A stretch of 64,000 bases of DNA from Platynereis dumerilii (GCA_026936325.1 JAPTHN010000109.1:971501-1035500); one strand, 5' to 3'. Counted from the stretch's first letter, positions 36,874 to 47,757 are shown. The notes: generated from the sequence alone by a model not told the origin. Program-made: numbers and translations.

Positions 36874-37439
36874 GTATCACACAAAGCACTACTTCATAGA
36901 GAGGCATTCTTCACTTTCTCTGCATGTAACCAACAAAACATTGCTGTAGAGGGTGTCAAGCTCTTCAAAGAATGTTTGTCTGGTTCTGTCTAAATTGAGT
37001 AATTAAAGCAACAGAAGAGCTGACAGTTATTGTTCTGTCTTTGCAGCTTCACTTGTTTTTATTTCAGAGAGTTGTTTTTGTTTGAGCAAATTAGGAAAAG
37101 TCTCATTCTGCTGTAGAACTAATCCCTTTTAGTTTTATTGCCCTTTCACTTGCTTTCAATGTGCTTTGTGGCCAACAGTTTTCAGAAACTGCTGTAGTGT
37201 GACAGCTAAATCTGAAAGATATCTGAACAGTATCTGCATGATGGACTACCACAGCTAGAATCCTAACAACTGGGAAGTTGAGCCTTCTTCGATTGGTATC
37301 TGTATCAGTATCTATATTGTAGACATTGCAACGGGAAATCCATCGGTGCAACAGGTTGATATAAGATCAATGAAAACCTGATAAAAAGAAGAGATATTTT
37401 GGGAAAATAAAATCGGTCAAATTGATCATTTACACATAA

Positions 37440-37490
37440 GGTAATATGTCTTGTGGGGGGAGGGTGCCTGGTGGGGGGGGGGGTTAATGC
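37440..37490 (+). repeat. G-run cluster
   Basis: Several runs of four to thirteen G occur within about 45 bases (GTGGGGGGAGGGTGCC followed by a longer G run). It could form a G-quadruplex. It may be the decayed end of a G-rich MITE. No partner end was found. Confidence 0.5.
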
Positions 37491-37867
37491 TCTGGGATTT
37501 TCTCATTCCTTGATCCTTGGGCTTAAATTGCAATTCTTGTAAGGTCACTTGGAGGTGGACTTTATATAGCCCCAACATCCATCCGCATATGTCTTGAGTG
37601 CCTGGTTTATTTTCCGAAGAAAACTCAACACACAGAAATGTTCATAAATATTGTTGAAAAATAGACAAATTATGCACATCACTGTGTAGTAAACAGTCGT
37701 GTTAGGAGTGTGGAGGACAATCGTATATTGTCACAACCAAATTGTTTGGGATAAAATAGATGATTTCATAATAGTAGACTCCAAGAATGAATTTTTTTTC
37801 TTACTCGGAAATGTATTCCGTTAGGAAAAGTGACATAAAAAAACATATGATGTCACTATTCCCAATG

Positions 37868-38113
37868 TAGCGTCCAAAGGGAAAACCTAGTAAGTCACAT
37901 TTTGGGCCAAATTGAGTTAAGTTCAAAATAGGACTTCTGAGACATTTTTCTATATATTTATTAAGTCTAGATTTCAATGAAGTAGCCCGTTACCCCAGAA
38001 TGACACTGGCAAATCCCAGTAAGTCCATCGTTTACTGCAAGGTCTGGAACTCAAAATTCAATTTTCTCAGAAACTCCAAAATGTCACTTACTAGGTTTTC
38101 CCTTTGGACGCTA
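37868..38113. mobile_element. 246-bp MITE with TIRs of about 31 bp
   Basis: TAGCGTCCAAAGGGAAAACC at the left and its complement GGTTTTCCCTTTGGACGCTA at the right are perfect. The repeats continue TAGTAAGT(C/G)AC. TA sits at both edges. There is no coding content; a small open frame crossing the right half is an artefact. Confidence 0.9.
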
Positions 38114-39301
38114 GCAATAGCACGTCCTACAAAAGAATTCACATTCAGTCTCAGCATCTACAATTATGAAATCATCTGTGAAGTGAGGCTAGTGAAACAA
38201 CCTTGTTTTCATTTTCTCGTAATTTATGTTCCCTTCAAAATCTTTTTATTCAAATTTTCTCCACACACTGTTCTTATTGAATTTCATTATTAAGATGGAT
38301 TTAGATTTTCAAACAAGCATCATTTCTTGCAGTAAGGGACAGGTGGTGAGAAGCCTTGAGAGCTTAGAAATTTGATAATTTCTCTTAATCTGTTTGGTTT
38401 GTGAAAGAGCCATGCATGTCAAGGTTTTGTGGTGGGCCCAGGTGACAATGATTACAAGGATGGTGGATTTGCAAAGGTTTAAAGATTTATTAATGTAGAA
38501 TTATGGCTCTGCTGATTCAAGAAATGCACTTTCAGCACCTTGTGAATGCATACAAAAGGGAAGGGCAAATTATATTCACAATTAAAATAAATACATATGT
38601 GCAGAAATTCCATTACATAACCTTTGTAATTTTGTTATTCTATAAATTTGCAGTTTTTTTGTCAGAATGCCAGCAGTGTAATCATATTATTTTTCTCGAC
38701 CAAAACTATGTGCTCTCTACATGGGAACGCATTACATCATGTGATGCACTATTCAAGATCATTCCCTGCAACGAAAGTGATACTTTTTTGTCTCCTCTAT
38801 AAGAACTTCATTCTTTTCAGAATGATTTCAAGGCATGACTTTGTGAAACCTTGCTGCTTCATGTTTAATCTTTTAATTCATTCACTGCCCTTTTTATTCA
38901 TCTCATGAATTGGCATGGTGCAGTTTCAAGAACATTTTGTTCATGAATGCATCCAGTTCAATGCAAAGATTTTTTGTTTTGATTAAATTAATCATTGCAA
39001 AATTAATAAAGATTATGATAGCTGCTTGAGTACTGCAATGTATGTTCAGTAACTAGTGATCATTTAGAAATTGAGCTGACTTGAGTCTGAGAGAAAAAAA
39101 TGGGTAAGATGTTTGGGAGATTAGGGTGACTTGCCAGGACTAAACATCTGGGGTTTTGTAGAGAAGCTTAGTTGGAATCGAGAAAATTTGTGGAAATCCA
39201 CGAAACTTACCAACATCTATAGACAGTATTTCACCCAATATTAGATTCCAGCACACTCGGTTATTTTACAGTCCTTGTCATACTTACATGGAATCTAAAG
39301 T

Positions 39302-40062
39302 TTTTTTTCTATGCTGTTGAACTGTGATGTCAGAGATGACTCTATTCTACCATTGCTATATATGTGAATTAACTTCAAGCTGTGATGTAATTTCAAACTG
39401 GGTCAGATTCCCCAGCATCTAGCCAATGTTGATCCTCCTGAACTGAGAATCACAGTTTCAACACAGTGTCAGAGTAAGAGTTTTATCAGGGACAGCCCTA
39501 CAACTATGTCATCACAGCTTGATAGCCAATGGGCTGACAGTAAACTACGCATCACAGTTCAAACATTAATATATTGAAGGAAGCATTACATTTGTGATCC
39601 CAATGATTTATCATAGCGATCACCAGTCTAATCCCACCAAATGGCAGCTTTGTGAGCATTCACAGTAGACAACTGTTATAATCCCCACAGAGTTGTTTGA
39701 TTAATCTACAAAACTTGCTAACTTACAACTTTAAACTTTGATGGAAGTTGGTATAAACAGAAGGCTTTGACAATTTTTTTGTAAACACATGGCTTATGTT
39801 ATGTATATTTGTTCTGGCAGCCCATTGGCTGAGAGGCTGTGATGTCAAACTTGCATGGGTTTTCCCAGACCCAATTTTCACTCTGACACTGAGTTGGAAC
39901 TGTGATGCTCAGTTTGGTGGATTCGCATTGGTTAGAACTTAGAAGCTGGGGAATTTGACACAGTTTGAAATTACATCACAGCTTGAAGTTAATTTACATA
40001 TAATTATTGCAATGCTAGAATAGAGTCAGCTCTGACATCACAGTTCAAAAGCATAGAAAAGA
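39302..40062. mobile_element. foldback element, about 0.76 kb, arms of about 240 bp
   Basis: TTCTATGCTGTTGAACTGTG begins the left arm and its near complement closes the element at about 40056. The arms pair through GCTGTGATGTAATTTCAAAC, CTTCAAGCTGTGATGTAA and GCCAATGGGCTGACAG against GCCCATTGGCTGAGAG, with small gaps. The central loop (about 39540-39810) is unique. No protein is encoded. It separates the two block-3 pieces of unit C. Confidence 0.85.
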
Positions 40063-40299
40063 ACTCGGGATTCCACATAATAATGACTGCAGTTAGGGAA
40101 ATTTTTGGTGTCCCTCCTGGACACAACATGTAACATTTTTGTATAAAACTTTTGAATACAGGAAAAGAGATGAATTTATGATCACACTTGCTAAGCCTTG
40201 CTGTTCCCGCATTAGTTGGGCATCTTATGAATCCCGAAAAAAAGCAATTGGATGTCTCTATGTTTTTTTAATACACCTTTTGTAATCCTCCGTTGATGT

Positions 40300-41140
40300 G
40301 TCACGGGTAAAGCTAAAAAGTGCAATGCTATTTTTGATGCAACAGATATACCATTGATGCATACATTTCTGGAACATTCGACATACCAATGCTTTGCTCA
40401 GTATGTTGTCTGTCAAGAAAATATCACTTAAATTGGCTGAGGCTATTGTGCCAGAAGCTGTGATGGCTTAAGTAAGACTGACAACAGCGCGACGCTATTA
40501 TATTCTGCGAACATTTTTTGGGACCTCTCTTGTTCGAGCACTTCCTGATGAAGGCTTATTGCTGGAATTCTTGCATTCTTGGTATTATTGGCATGCTCAT
40601 GAGCCTGGCTTTCCATTAGCATATAGAATATGGTAGAAAGTGTAACTTATCATGGCATTAGAGCCCTATCTTTGAGACTGACAAAAAATGCGACGCTCTC
40701 ACATTTTGTAATATTTATGATGACCTTTCTTCTTTACACGCTTCTTGATGAAGGCTAGTTGATGGAAAGTATCACTTTTCTGATGTGATTTTGTTGCTCA
40801 TGATCCCAGGTTTCTGTTGGTTTAAACTTTATAGAAAGTATTTGTAAATGTGTAATATCATGATATAAAGGGCCTGTCACTGGCAACAAAATTGGCACTT
40901 CAACATTTTGTAAAAATGTATGTTCAAACATGTCTTATTCTAATGCTTTATGAGAAATACTCATTGCTGGGTTTTTCACTTGTTTGATAATGCATTGTTG
41001 CACTTGAGCTTAGCTTTCCATTGGTATATACAATATGGTTTTTAGCCAAACCTATCATGGTATAATGGCCCTGTGTTTATGGCTAACAAAAAGTGCAACA
41101 CTTGCTTTCTGCATTACCTGCTAATTCCACCATAGAAGAT
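40300..41140 (+). repeat. diverged tandem repeat, period about 207 bp, three to four copies
   Basis: A recurring segment is recognisable at about 40310, 40450, 40665, 40872 and 41072: a (G/A)CTGACAA-AA-GCGACGCT or GGCTAACAAAAAGTGCAACA motif, then ACATTTTGTAA-AT, a CTT-ATGAAGGCT-TTG-TGG stretch, TGCTCATGA-CC-GG-TTTC and ATA-A-TATGGT. Spacing of the last four is about 200-215 bp and the first is irregular. Copies are strongly diverged, so it is old. No coding frame is maintained. Confidence 0.65.
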
Positions 41141-42010
41141 ACAATAAGGCAAAAAATGAAAAATCTGTATTTTGTTTGTTATTAGCGTATTATTCCCCGT
41201 ATCTTGTGCAATTTTCATAATGGTATCTTAAAAAGTCTTTGCTGCAGAGGTATTTGAATAAACCAAGGTTTGTTTTGAATAAACTGCATTTAAAGTTAGT
41301 ATTTTCTTCACATTCATGTTTAAATTTACTGGCATAATGTGGCCTAGTCATCACAAAAAAGCATTTACAACCTCAATTTTTTGGATTTTGAATCTACTGA
41401 TACATAGGAAACATATCAGAGATTATTGATTTTTCGGCCAATTTCACAAGAAATTCCAAATTTTACCAACTTGTGGCATTGGACCCCAGGGATTCTTAAG
41501 AAATTGGGTTTACCTCATTCTCAATTATATAATAATAAAAAAATGGTATAAGACCATGTTGAGATTGGGGTGACTATACTCAGTGATCTGGATTAACCAT
41601 TCAGGTGTTTCCTAAAAAGCCCAGTTGCTATCCAGAAAATTTCATAGTCATGGTGATGAAGGAAATTGTTAATGAATAGTTTATCATAATCCTTTAAGTC
41701 ATGGTGTTATCCACGAGCAATTATGACGACATCAATAAAAATCATCAAACTTTTACAGCTTCAAATTATTGCGCAAAAGCTTGTTACTTACTCAACTAAT
41801 GCAATTTGTGACTGTAATTTTCAATATTTTGTGTAGCCTGTGCGCCAAATGTTTACAAATCTACATGAACACCTGAATTTGTGCAGTGACAAGGCCACAG
41901 AATTGCCTGCTTCATATTTAGACCAAATCAACGTGTTTGTGCTTTTGGTCTCCTGAAAAAGGTAATGATATAACATTATTCTTGGTAATTTTTTATGGCA
42001 CATTTTTGGT

Positions 42011-42090
42011 AAGATAGATAATATAAGATAAAACTTTATTTCAAGTCGGTGATGACATAAAAACAGATAACACAAGCTATAATATAAAGC
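42011..42090 (-). mobile_element. possible LINE 3' end, minus strand
   Basis: On the minus strand the sequence reads GACTTGAAATAAAGTTTTA followed by a TCTTATATTATCTATC tail. This pattern of AATAAAGTTTTATCTTAT plus a short simple tail is common at LINE 3' ends. No coding part is attached. Confidence 0.4.
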
Positions 42091-42399
42091 TTTTAACCGA
42101 CAATGTGAAATAACAAAACAAGATGAAATACATACAGATGAGTTAATGAAATTTGGTTGTCCAACCTAAGTTATTGCACAACTTTCAAGAGAGAAAACCA
42201 AAGACATAAATGGGAGAATAATACAATACCCACATGTGCGTTGTATGAATCACTTTGGTTGGAACTTGGAAGTAGGTACATATCCTTGTACATGCTGAGG
42301 TAATCCCAAGGGCTCATGTGTCGTTCAATCAATATATAGACTGTATACACTGTCGTACACATTTAGATATATCAGTGCTTTCTCTTTGTATTTTTACAA

Positions 42400-42400
<1 letters not shown>

Positions 42401-42463
<63 letters not shown>
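42401..42463. repeat. ATCT microsatellite, about 16 units
   Basis: A pure ATCT array. Its right flank (CATTCTCCACCCC...AATGAAATACGTACTTTATG) is the inverted counterpart of the left flank of the second array at 46280-46370. Confidence 0.98.
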
Positions 42464-42528
42464 CATCAGCCCATTCTCCACCCCAGAATGAAATACGTAC
42501 TTTATGGACTTTTTGCACCTAACTATAA

Positions 42529-42712
42529 ACACCGGTCTTCATTCTGAAGGAACAAGAAGGACGTCCTTCATTCTCGTGTATAGATCACACAACTGTTGAG
42601 AATGAACACCAGTCTTTATTTCTACACAATTCTACAAAATAAAAGCTGGTCTTCATTCTTTTAAAATCAGGATGAAAATGAAGGTTGGTCTTCATTGTGA
42701 AAGCAAATTAAA
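42529..42712 (+). repeat. four imperfect repeats of a GGTCTTCATTCT word
   Basis: ACCGGTCTTCATTCTGAAGG, ACCAGTCTTTATTTCT, GCTGGTCTTCATTCTT and GGTTGGTCTTCATTGTGA occur at about 42532, 42608, 42646 and 42687, with complement words such as GAATGAAC and GAATGAAGG between them. It looks like the subterminal part of a word-rich TIR element whose ends I cannot define. Confidence 0.55.
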
Positions 42713-42727
42713 CAATGACAAAAATTG

Positions 42728-42938
42728 CAGTGGCGTCCCTATGGGCGGGGGCAGGGGGGCATGTGCCCCCCCCATATTGGAGCTGTGCCCCCCCCCCCGG
42801 CCCCTGTTGCCCCCCCCCCTCATTTAAATTTTCAACCTTGGCTAAAATATACAATTAGTATTATGGTTAAAGATCTACCTTATCTTTATCAATAATGTCA
42901 ATAATGCCCCCCCCCTCTGTATCCTGGCTCTGCCACTG
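42728..42938. mobile_element. hAT-like MITE, about 211 bp, C/G-rich ends
   Basis: CAGTGGCGTCCCTATGGGCG at the left and the complement of GGCTCTGCCACTG at the right are a typical short hAT-like pair. GTGCCCCCC words recur inside. A clean 8-bp duplication is not visible. Confidence 0.55.
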
Positions 42939-43051
42939 CTGCCCTACTTAAGAAAACCCAATATTTTACTGATTGATCTGATTATTTATTTTATCGACAC
43001 CCCCCCCCCCCCCACTTTTTTTTTTGGCAGCTTTCATATTCCGTGCCTGTA

Positions 43052-43175
43052 GCTCTTGCCAGATAACCTGGGTCTTTGTTGGGGTTGTATCAATCATCAT
43101 TGCCAGGTCATCCTCCTATCATAATTAGCCTACCAATAATACAGGACGTAAAGCCCCAGTAATCCATCCATCTAT
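43052..43175 (+). mobile_element. SINE 3' part
   Basis: The body words ATCATAATTAGCCTACC and AATAATACAGGA and the tail AATCCATCCATC match the 3' half of the SINE at 7601-7809 (CTAATTAGCCTAC, AAATACAGGA, ATCCATCCATCC). The tRNA-like head is missing or too decayed to see. Confidence 0.5.
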
Positions 43176-43514
43176 ACTGCATGCCTGCTTTTCCAGGTCA
43201 GTATGGGGGAGGGGTTATAACCTCATCCATAAATGTTATATTTAAAATTGAGGTGCTAAAATATGATGCATTTTATTACAGTGGCTTCTTAAAAAATATC
43301 TTTATCATTGCTTATAAAAACAACATTTTTAATTTTTAACCATTGTGCATTTTTTAAAAAACTTTTTAATATAAATTCATTGAAACAGTGTTTCAATTTC
43401 CCCTTTACTGATTACCTAACTTGCATTGAATGCATCATTGCTCAGGTCATTATCAGATTATTATAGGGGTGAAGTCTTATCTCCTTATCATTTCTTGCAC
43501 CCCTTCCATTGTAG

Positions 43515-44921
43515 TACAGTATCAGACGAAAGTTTAGACCGCGTCAATCTTTTGTCAATATAAGGGAAAATAGGTGCTCAGCAAAAGAACTTCTGCATGG
43601 ATTCTCTTGCCTATGTATCAGGGAAGTTCTACAATAGAGAAAACTTCAACTATTTTTATCACTTACTTGAATATGTGTGATAAACAAACATTTCAGGTGG
43701 TCTAAACTTACGTCTGATGCTACTTACATCCAAAAAGGCCTTTAATGGAATTGTACATTAGAGGAAAGGTGGGTAAATTATTCAATGTTATTTTAGACAA
43801 GATATTCAATCATGTTTCATGTGATTTAAAGGCAATGAGTCATGACACAGGAAAAAACATATTTTTAATTTTTTTTTTTAATTTCAACATAAGGGGTAAT
43901 AATGGAGATTCAATGAGCCAAAATTGTTAATAAATGAAAGGTCAACTAAAACGCACATAGAAAATATATGTTTGACACATTTTCATCCTTCTAATGGAGT
44001 ATGACTACACTCGACACCCAGCCATAGTGCAAAAATGGTGTTTTTCACTAGGTTTTGTCTGACAGCCACCCATTTGAAGTATCATAAAACAATGACCGAG
44101 GTGTTTACATTGACATGAGCATGTGTCCTGATAAAATCAAACAACTTCTGTTTGTTCGCTTTACTTACAATGAAACTACATCCACTTTTATGGAAGGCAT
44201 AAATCTGGCCCATTCGTTAACATTACGTTTCAATACACCATCCCGAGTAGTGTCTGTAATTTTGTCTGTACTGTGGAAAAAGAACAAAAGTTTTTTGATT
44301 TTATCAGGACACATGCTCATGTCAATGTAAACACCTCTGACATTGTTTTATGATACTTCAAATGGGTGGCTGTCAGACAAAACCTAGGGAAAAACACCAT
44401 TTTTGCACTATGGCTGGGTGTCGAGTGTAGTCATACTCCATTAGAAGGATAAAAATGTGTCAGACATATATTTTCTATGTGCGTTTTAGTTGACCTTTCA
44501 GTTATTAACAATTTTGGCTCATTGAATCATCATTATTACCCCTTCATTTCAAATTTAATAAAAATATTTAAAAATATGTTTTTTCCTGTGTCATGACTCA
44601 TTGCCTTTAAATCACATGAAACATGATTGAATATCTTGTCTAAAATAACATTGGATAATTTACCCACCTTTCCTCAAATGTACAATGCCATTAAAGGCCT
44701 TTTTGGATGTAAGTAGCATCAGACGTAAGTTTAGACCACCTGAAATGTTTGTTTATCACACATATTCAAGTAAGTGATAAAAATAGTTGAAGTTTTCTCT
44801 ATTGTAGAACTTCTCTAATACATAGACAAGAGAATCCATGCAGAAGTTCTTTCGCTGAGCACCTATTATCCCTTATATTGACAAAAGATTGACGCGGTCT
44901 AAACTTTCGTCTGATACTGTA
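43515..44921. mobile_element. long foldback element, 1.4 kb, arms of about 640 bp
   Basis: TACAGTATCAGACGAAAGTT starts the left arm and its complement ends the right arm. The two arms (43515-44158 and 44283-44921) are closely complementary throughout around a loop of about 124 bp. TA lies at both edges. Each arm holds a second, inward-facing variant of the terminal motif, GGTCTAAACTTACGTCTGAT, at about 43703 and mirrored near 44710-44735. The outer 212 bp of each arm therefore looks like a small TIR element itself. No transposase is encoded; short frames in the arms and loop have no recognisable domain. Confidence 0.9.
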
Positions 44922-45464
44922 CATGTATAATAGCATTTATTAGATTATTATAGCTGACCTATTTACATATTTGTAAGTTATATTCAAAATTGATATATAG
45001 TGTATTCTTATAACTATTACAGAATTGTTATGAGAAGAGTTAATTTTAAAAATTTTAAGTTATTATCAAACCTCAGACTTTTCAAATTAGCCATAATTCA
45101 CCAGATTTGGTTTTAATATTTTAGGTGTGCAGACTTACCACACCACAATAATATTAACTTAACCATTTTGTAAGGATGACATGCTTAATGATAAACTCTG
45201 TTATTTGTGCATATATAAGTTCATTATTTTTATTATGACAATAACGGGATATTTAGATCTAGTCCCATTTTGGACTTCAGTGGCATGGGAATGTGTTTGA
45301 CATGTTATAGGCCTAACTATCAAATTAACTAAATCCTATGCTGTAATAGATAGGCAGTACTTCTTTTCACAAAAAAATATTTAACAAGATTTAGTCGTTT
45401 TAATGTCATCAAAAGCCTTATTCTTTTCACAGAGCTAACAACAATCTGGGGCTTTCGTTCCTGG

Positions 45465-45730
45465 AGTAATATGTTAGAATAAAGCCCCCTCCCTCCCAAA
45501 GAATAAAGGCCCTGGATACTAGGTAATTGCTTGAGCTGTGCAAAATAATAATGACCTCCCTCGAATTTAGGCCCCAATTTAGTTTATCATTATACATAGC
45601 AAAATCAGCAGCACTGACAGAATTTAGTGAGAAGCTCATGTAAGCCCCCCCCCTTTTTTTTGGCTTTATAAGAACAATAGACCCCCCCCCCCACCTCGAA
45701 TATAGGCCCGGGCCCTTAAATAGAGGCCCT
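45465..45730. mobile_element. word-rich element fragment (GAATAAAGGCCC words)
   Basis: GAATAAAGCCCCCTC, GAATAAAGGCCCT, GAATTTAGGCCCC, GAATATAGGCCCG and AAATAGAGGCCCT occur in order in one orientation, separated by 25-170 bp with C runs between them. This is the same style as the other word-echo TIR elements, but I could not pair its ends. Confidence 0.5.
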
Positions 45731-45819
45731 TTTGATCTCTCAGACATCTCAGACTGCTTGAATGTCTTCCAAGATGATGTAAGGGGGTATCTTCTCTGGT
45801 ACATTCTGTAGATTTTTGT

Positions 45820-45940
45820 AAGGAGGACGGGAGGATGAATGAGGGAGCAAGGAATAGGGAGGAGGGGAGAAGGGAGAACCCAGAGGAGGGGAGAAGGGAG
45901 GAAAGGAAACGGGAGGAGAGGAGAAAGGAGGAGGAATGAG
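45820..45940 (+). repeat. polypurine tract with GGAGGGGAGAAGGGAG units
   Basis: About 120 bases are almost purely purine on the plus strand. A GAGGAGGGGAGAAGGGAG unit is tandemly duplicated around a GAACCCA spacer. Such mirror-like purine strands can form triplex DNA. Open frames read on the opposite strand here are low-complexity artefacts. Confidence 0.9.
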
Positions 45941-46278
45941 TCAATCACTAAAATTGTATAACTGGTCGAAATAACATCCCAGAATAAAATAAAATGGCCA
46001 GGGGCGTATCTAAAAATGTATCAGCCCTAGCATTTCATCATAAATACAATGTTACCTGATTGCAGGATTTGTATGGGGAAAAGTAGGGTCAAAGAAACCA
46101 ATTCAGAAGAAAGCAGGTCCACTTTTTGGCAATTACCTGTGCCATAAGCATATCTATATCAGAAAATGAATGACATTCTTTATCTTGTACATGTACCTTC
46201 AGAATTAAATACATCCTTTATATTCAGGTGACAAAAGTCCATAAAGTACGTATTTCATTATATGTGGAGAATGTGTTG

Positions 46279-46279
<1 letters not shown>

Positions 46280-46370
<91 letters not shown>
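46280..46370. repeat. ATCT microsatellite, about 23 units
   Basis: A pure TATC array. Left flank AAAGTCCATAAAGTACGTAT is the exact complement of part of the right flank of the array at 42401-42463. Confidence 0.98.
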
Positions 46371-46649
46371 AAGAAAATATTACAAGGAAAATACATGTAT
46401 GCATCGCTGTGGAAAAAATGCTGATTCGACTGTTTAGTTGTTAATCCAAGATATTGCAGTCAATTTGCATCTTGTTTGTCAGTGACATAAACACAATAAC
46501 TGTCACCCAGTGATATATGAATCCAATTTGGTAGCACATATTAAATTCTACATTATTCCTCCGTTGACACTTCGATTTGTTGGTGCAGAACTGTAACTCA
46601 GATGTCATTGAATATGCAAATAATGAGCAAAAGAGCTTGTCAGTGGCAA

Positions 46650-47534
46650 ACCCTGATATTTTGAAATAGTCCAGGAGCCAAGGATCAAAAAAATTGAGGG
46701 GGTTCAACCCGAGAGCTAGAAAAATGGGGATGGTGCCATGCAATTCCCAAAATACCCAAGATGACCACTGGGGTGGATGTATGTCTTGAAAGTGGTGCAG
46801 TTTTCTGTTATTTTACTTTTAATGCACCCTTCTCTTTTGATGATAGGGCATTTTAGAACTGCAACACGGGTGGCTAATAATTTAATTTCTCCCCACCTGC
46901 TCCAGCAATATACACATGCTACATATCACCTTAAAGCTGAGAAACACATATGCGTAGTATAAAAATTGACTGAATTAATTATGATTATTTGTGAAATAAT
47001 AAGAAAAAATTGAATATTTTTAAAAATATTACAGTGCACATAACTTTTCAAGAATGAAAAAAAAGAGCTAGAAAAACCAAACAGGCATCATGCATTTCTA
47101 AAAACACTATAGATTACTACTTCAGTCAGAATTTGAGGTGCAAAACCGAAACTGTGAAAATCTACAATTTGTAACTTTTATTGCCAGTTTATTACAAGTG
47201 CAACAGACAGTTTGCTGTTTTTCGCACTCACAGCTATTTGTATACTTCTACAAGTCATCTTTATTGCTTGTTTTACTTAAGTATCGTACCATTGTATGCT
47301 TTAATTCTATAACGACATCATTATGTTTTTGAACTGCTTCTAAATTAGTCACAGGAGTGATTCTAGCTTCAGCAACTTGAAGTGTCATCTTGGATACATG
47401 ACATTGTAATACATCGTAGCAATATAACTAGTCACACGAGTTGTGAAGATTTATGATATCCAATTTTTATAGCGGAGACAGCGAGGACGCATTGTCACAG
47501 ACATTAGCCGGAACTTCGACATTCGACGTCATTC
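46650..47534. other. stretch with no recognised feature
   Basis: No terminal repeats, tandem array or convincing coding frame were found. Some short frames occur on both strands but match nothing known. Confidence 0.45.
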
Positions 47535-47757
47535 ATAATAGATGGATGGATGATTGGTGCTTTATGTCATGTATCTATAAACTTGGTGGACCAAACAGAA
47601 CCGGAGGAGGACATAGAAATGAGGCAAACGATAATTGAAACTGCTGCCCAAGGCAGGTCAAGGTGGCCTGACAGGTGACCCGACAAGATCTTGATTCGAA
47701 CCTGATACCCAGCAATTGTCAGTCCGGAGTGCTACCAACTTAGCTAACCTTCCCTAC
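47535..47757 (-). mobile_element. tRNA-derived SINE
   Basis: On the minus strand the head contains a consensus A box, TTAGCTAAGTTGGTAGC (plus-strand about 47731-47747), and a B box, GGTTCGAATCA (plus-strand about 47691-47701). A body with TTGACCTGCCTTGGGCAGC follows. The 3' end has ATCCATCCATCT units (plus-strand 47540-47555). The head does not fold as a working tRNA beyond the two boxes, so I call it a SINE and not a tRNA gene. Confidence 0.75.

Larger units (their letters stand above)
35240..46640 (+). repeat. old tandem unit C, expanded by transposon insertions
   Basis: Third diverged tandem unit. Blocks in the same order as B are: GATGACCAGTCATGAG at 35286; GGATGACAAATTGGCCA at 35480; the continuation after a MITE at 35758-35925; GATGTGTCATAAACATTAG at 36070; CTTTTTGAGCACTCAA at 36125; TCAAGCTCTTCAAAGAATGT at 36957; AGCCATGCATGTCAAGG at 38410; CTTGCTGCTTCATGTTTAA at 38850; block 3 in two pieces (39050-39200 and 41480-41640); block 4 at 41870-42000; block 5 at 42240-42330; and block 6 at 46441-46590. 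No conserved coding frame runs through the shared blocks. Confidence 0.75.

Noticed and set aside
45427-45948. A 173-codon minus-strand open frame rich in S, L and P
   Set aside because: It is the translation of the polypurine tract and the adjacent word-rich element; the composition is low complexity and two frames are open at once.
46228-46437. Frame containing repeated SIYL units
   Set aside because: This is the ATCT microsatellite read as protein.
47690-47757. Possible tRNA gene on the minus strand
   Set aside because: Good A and B boxes, but no paired acceptor stem; body and simple tail indicate a SINE.
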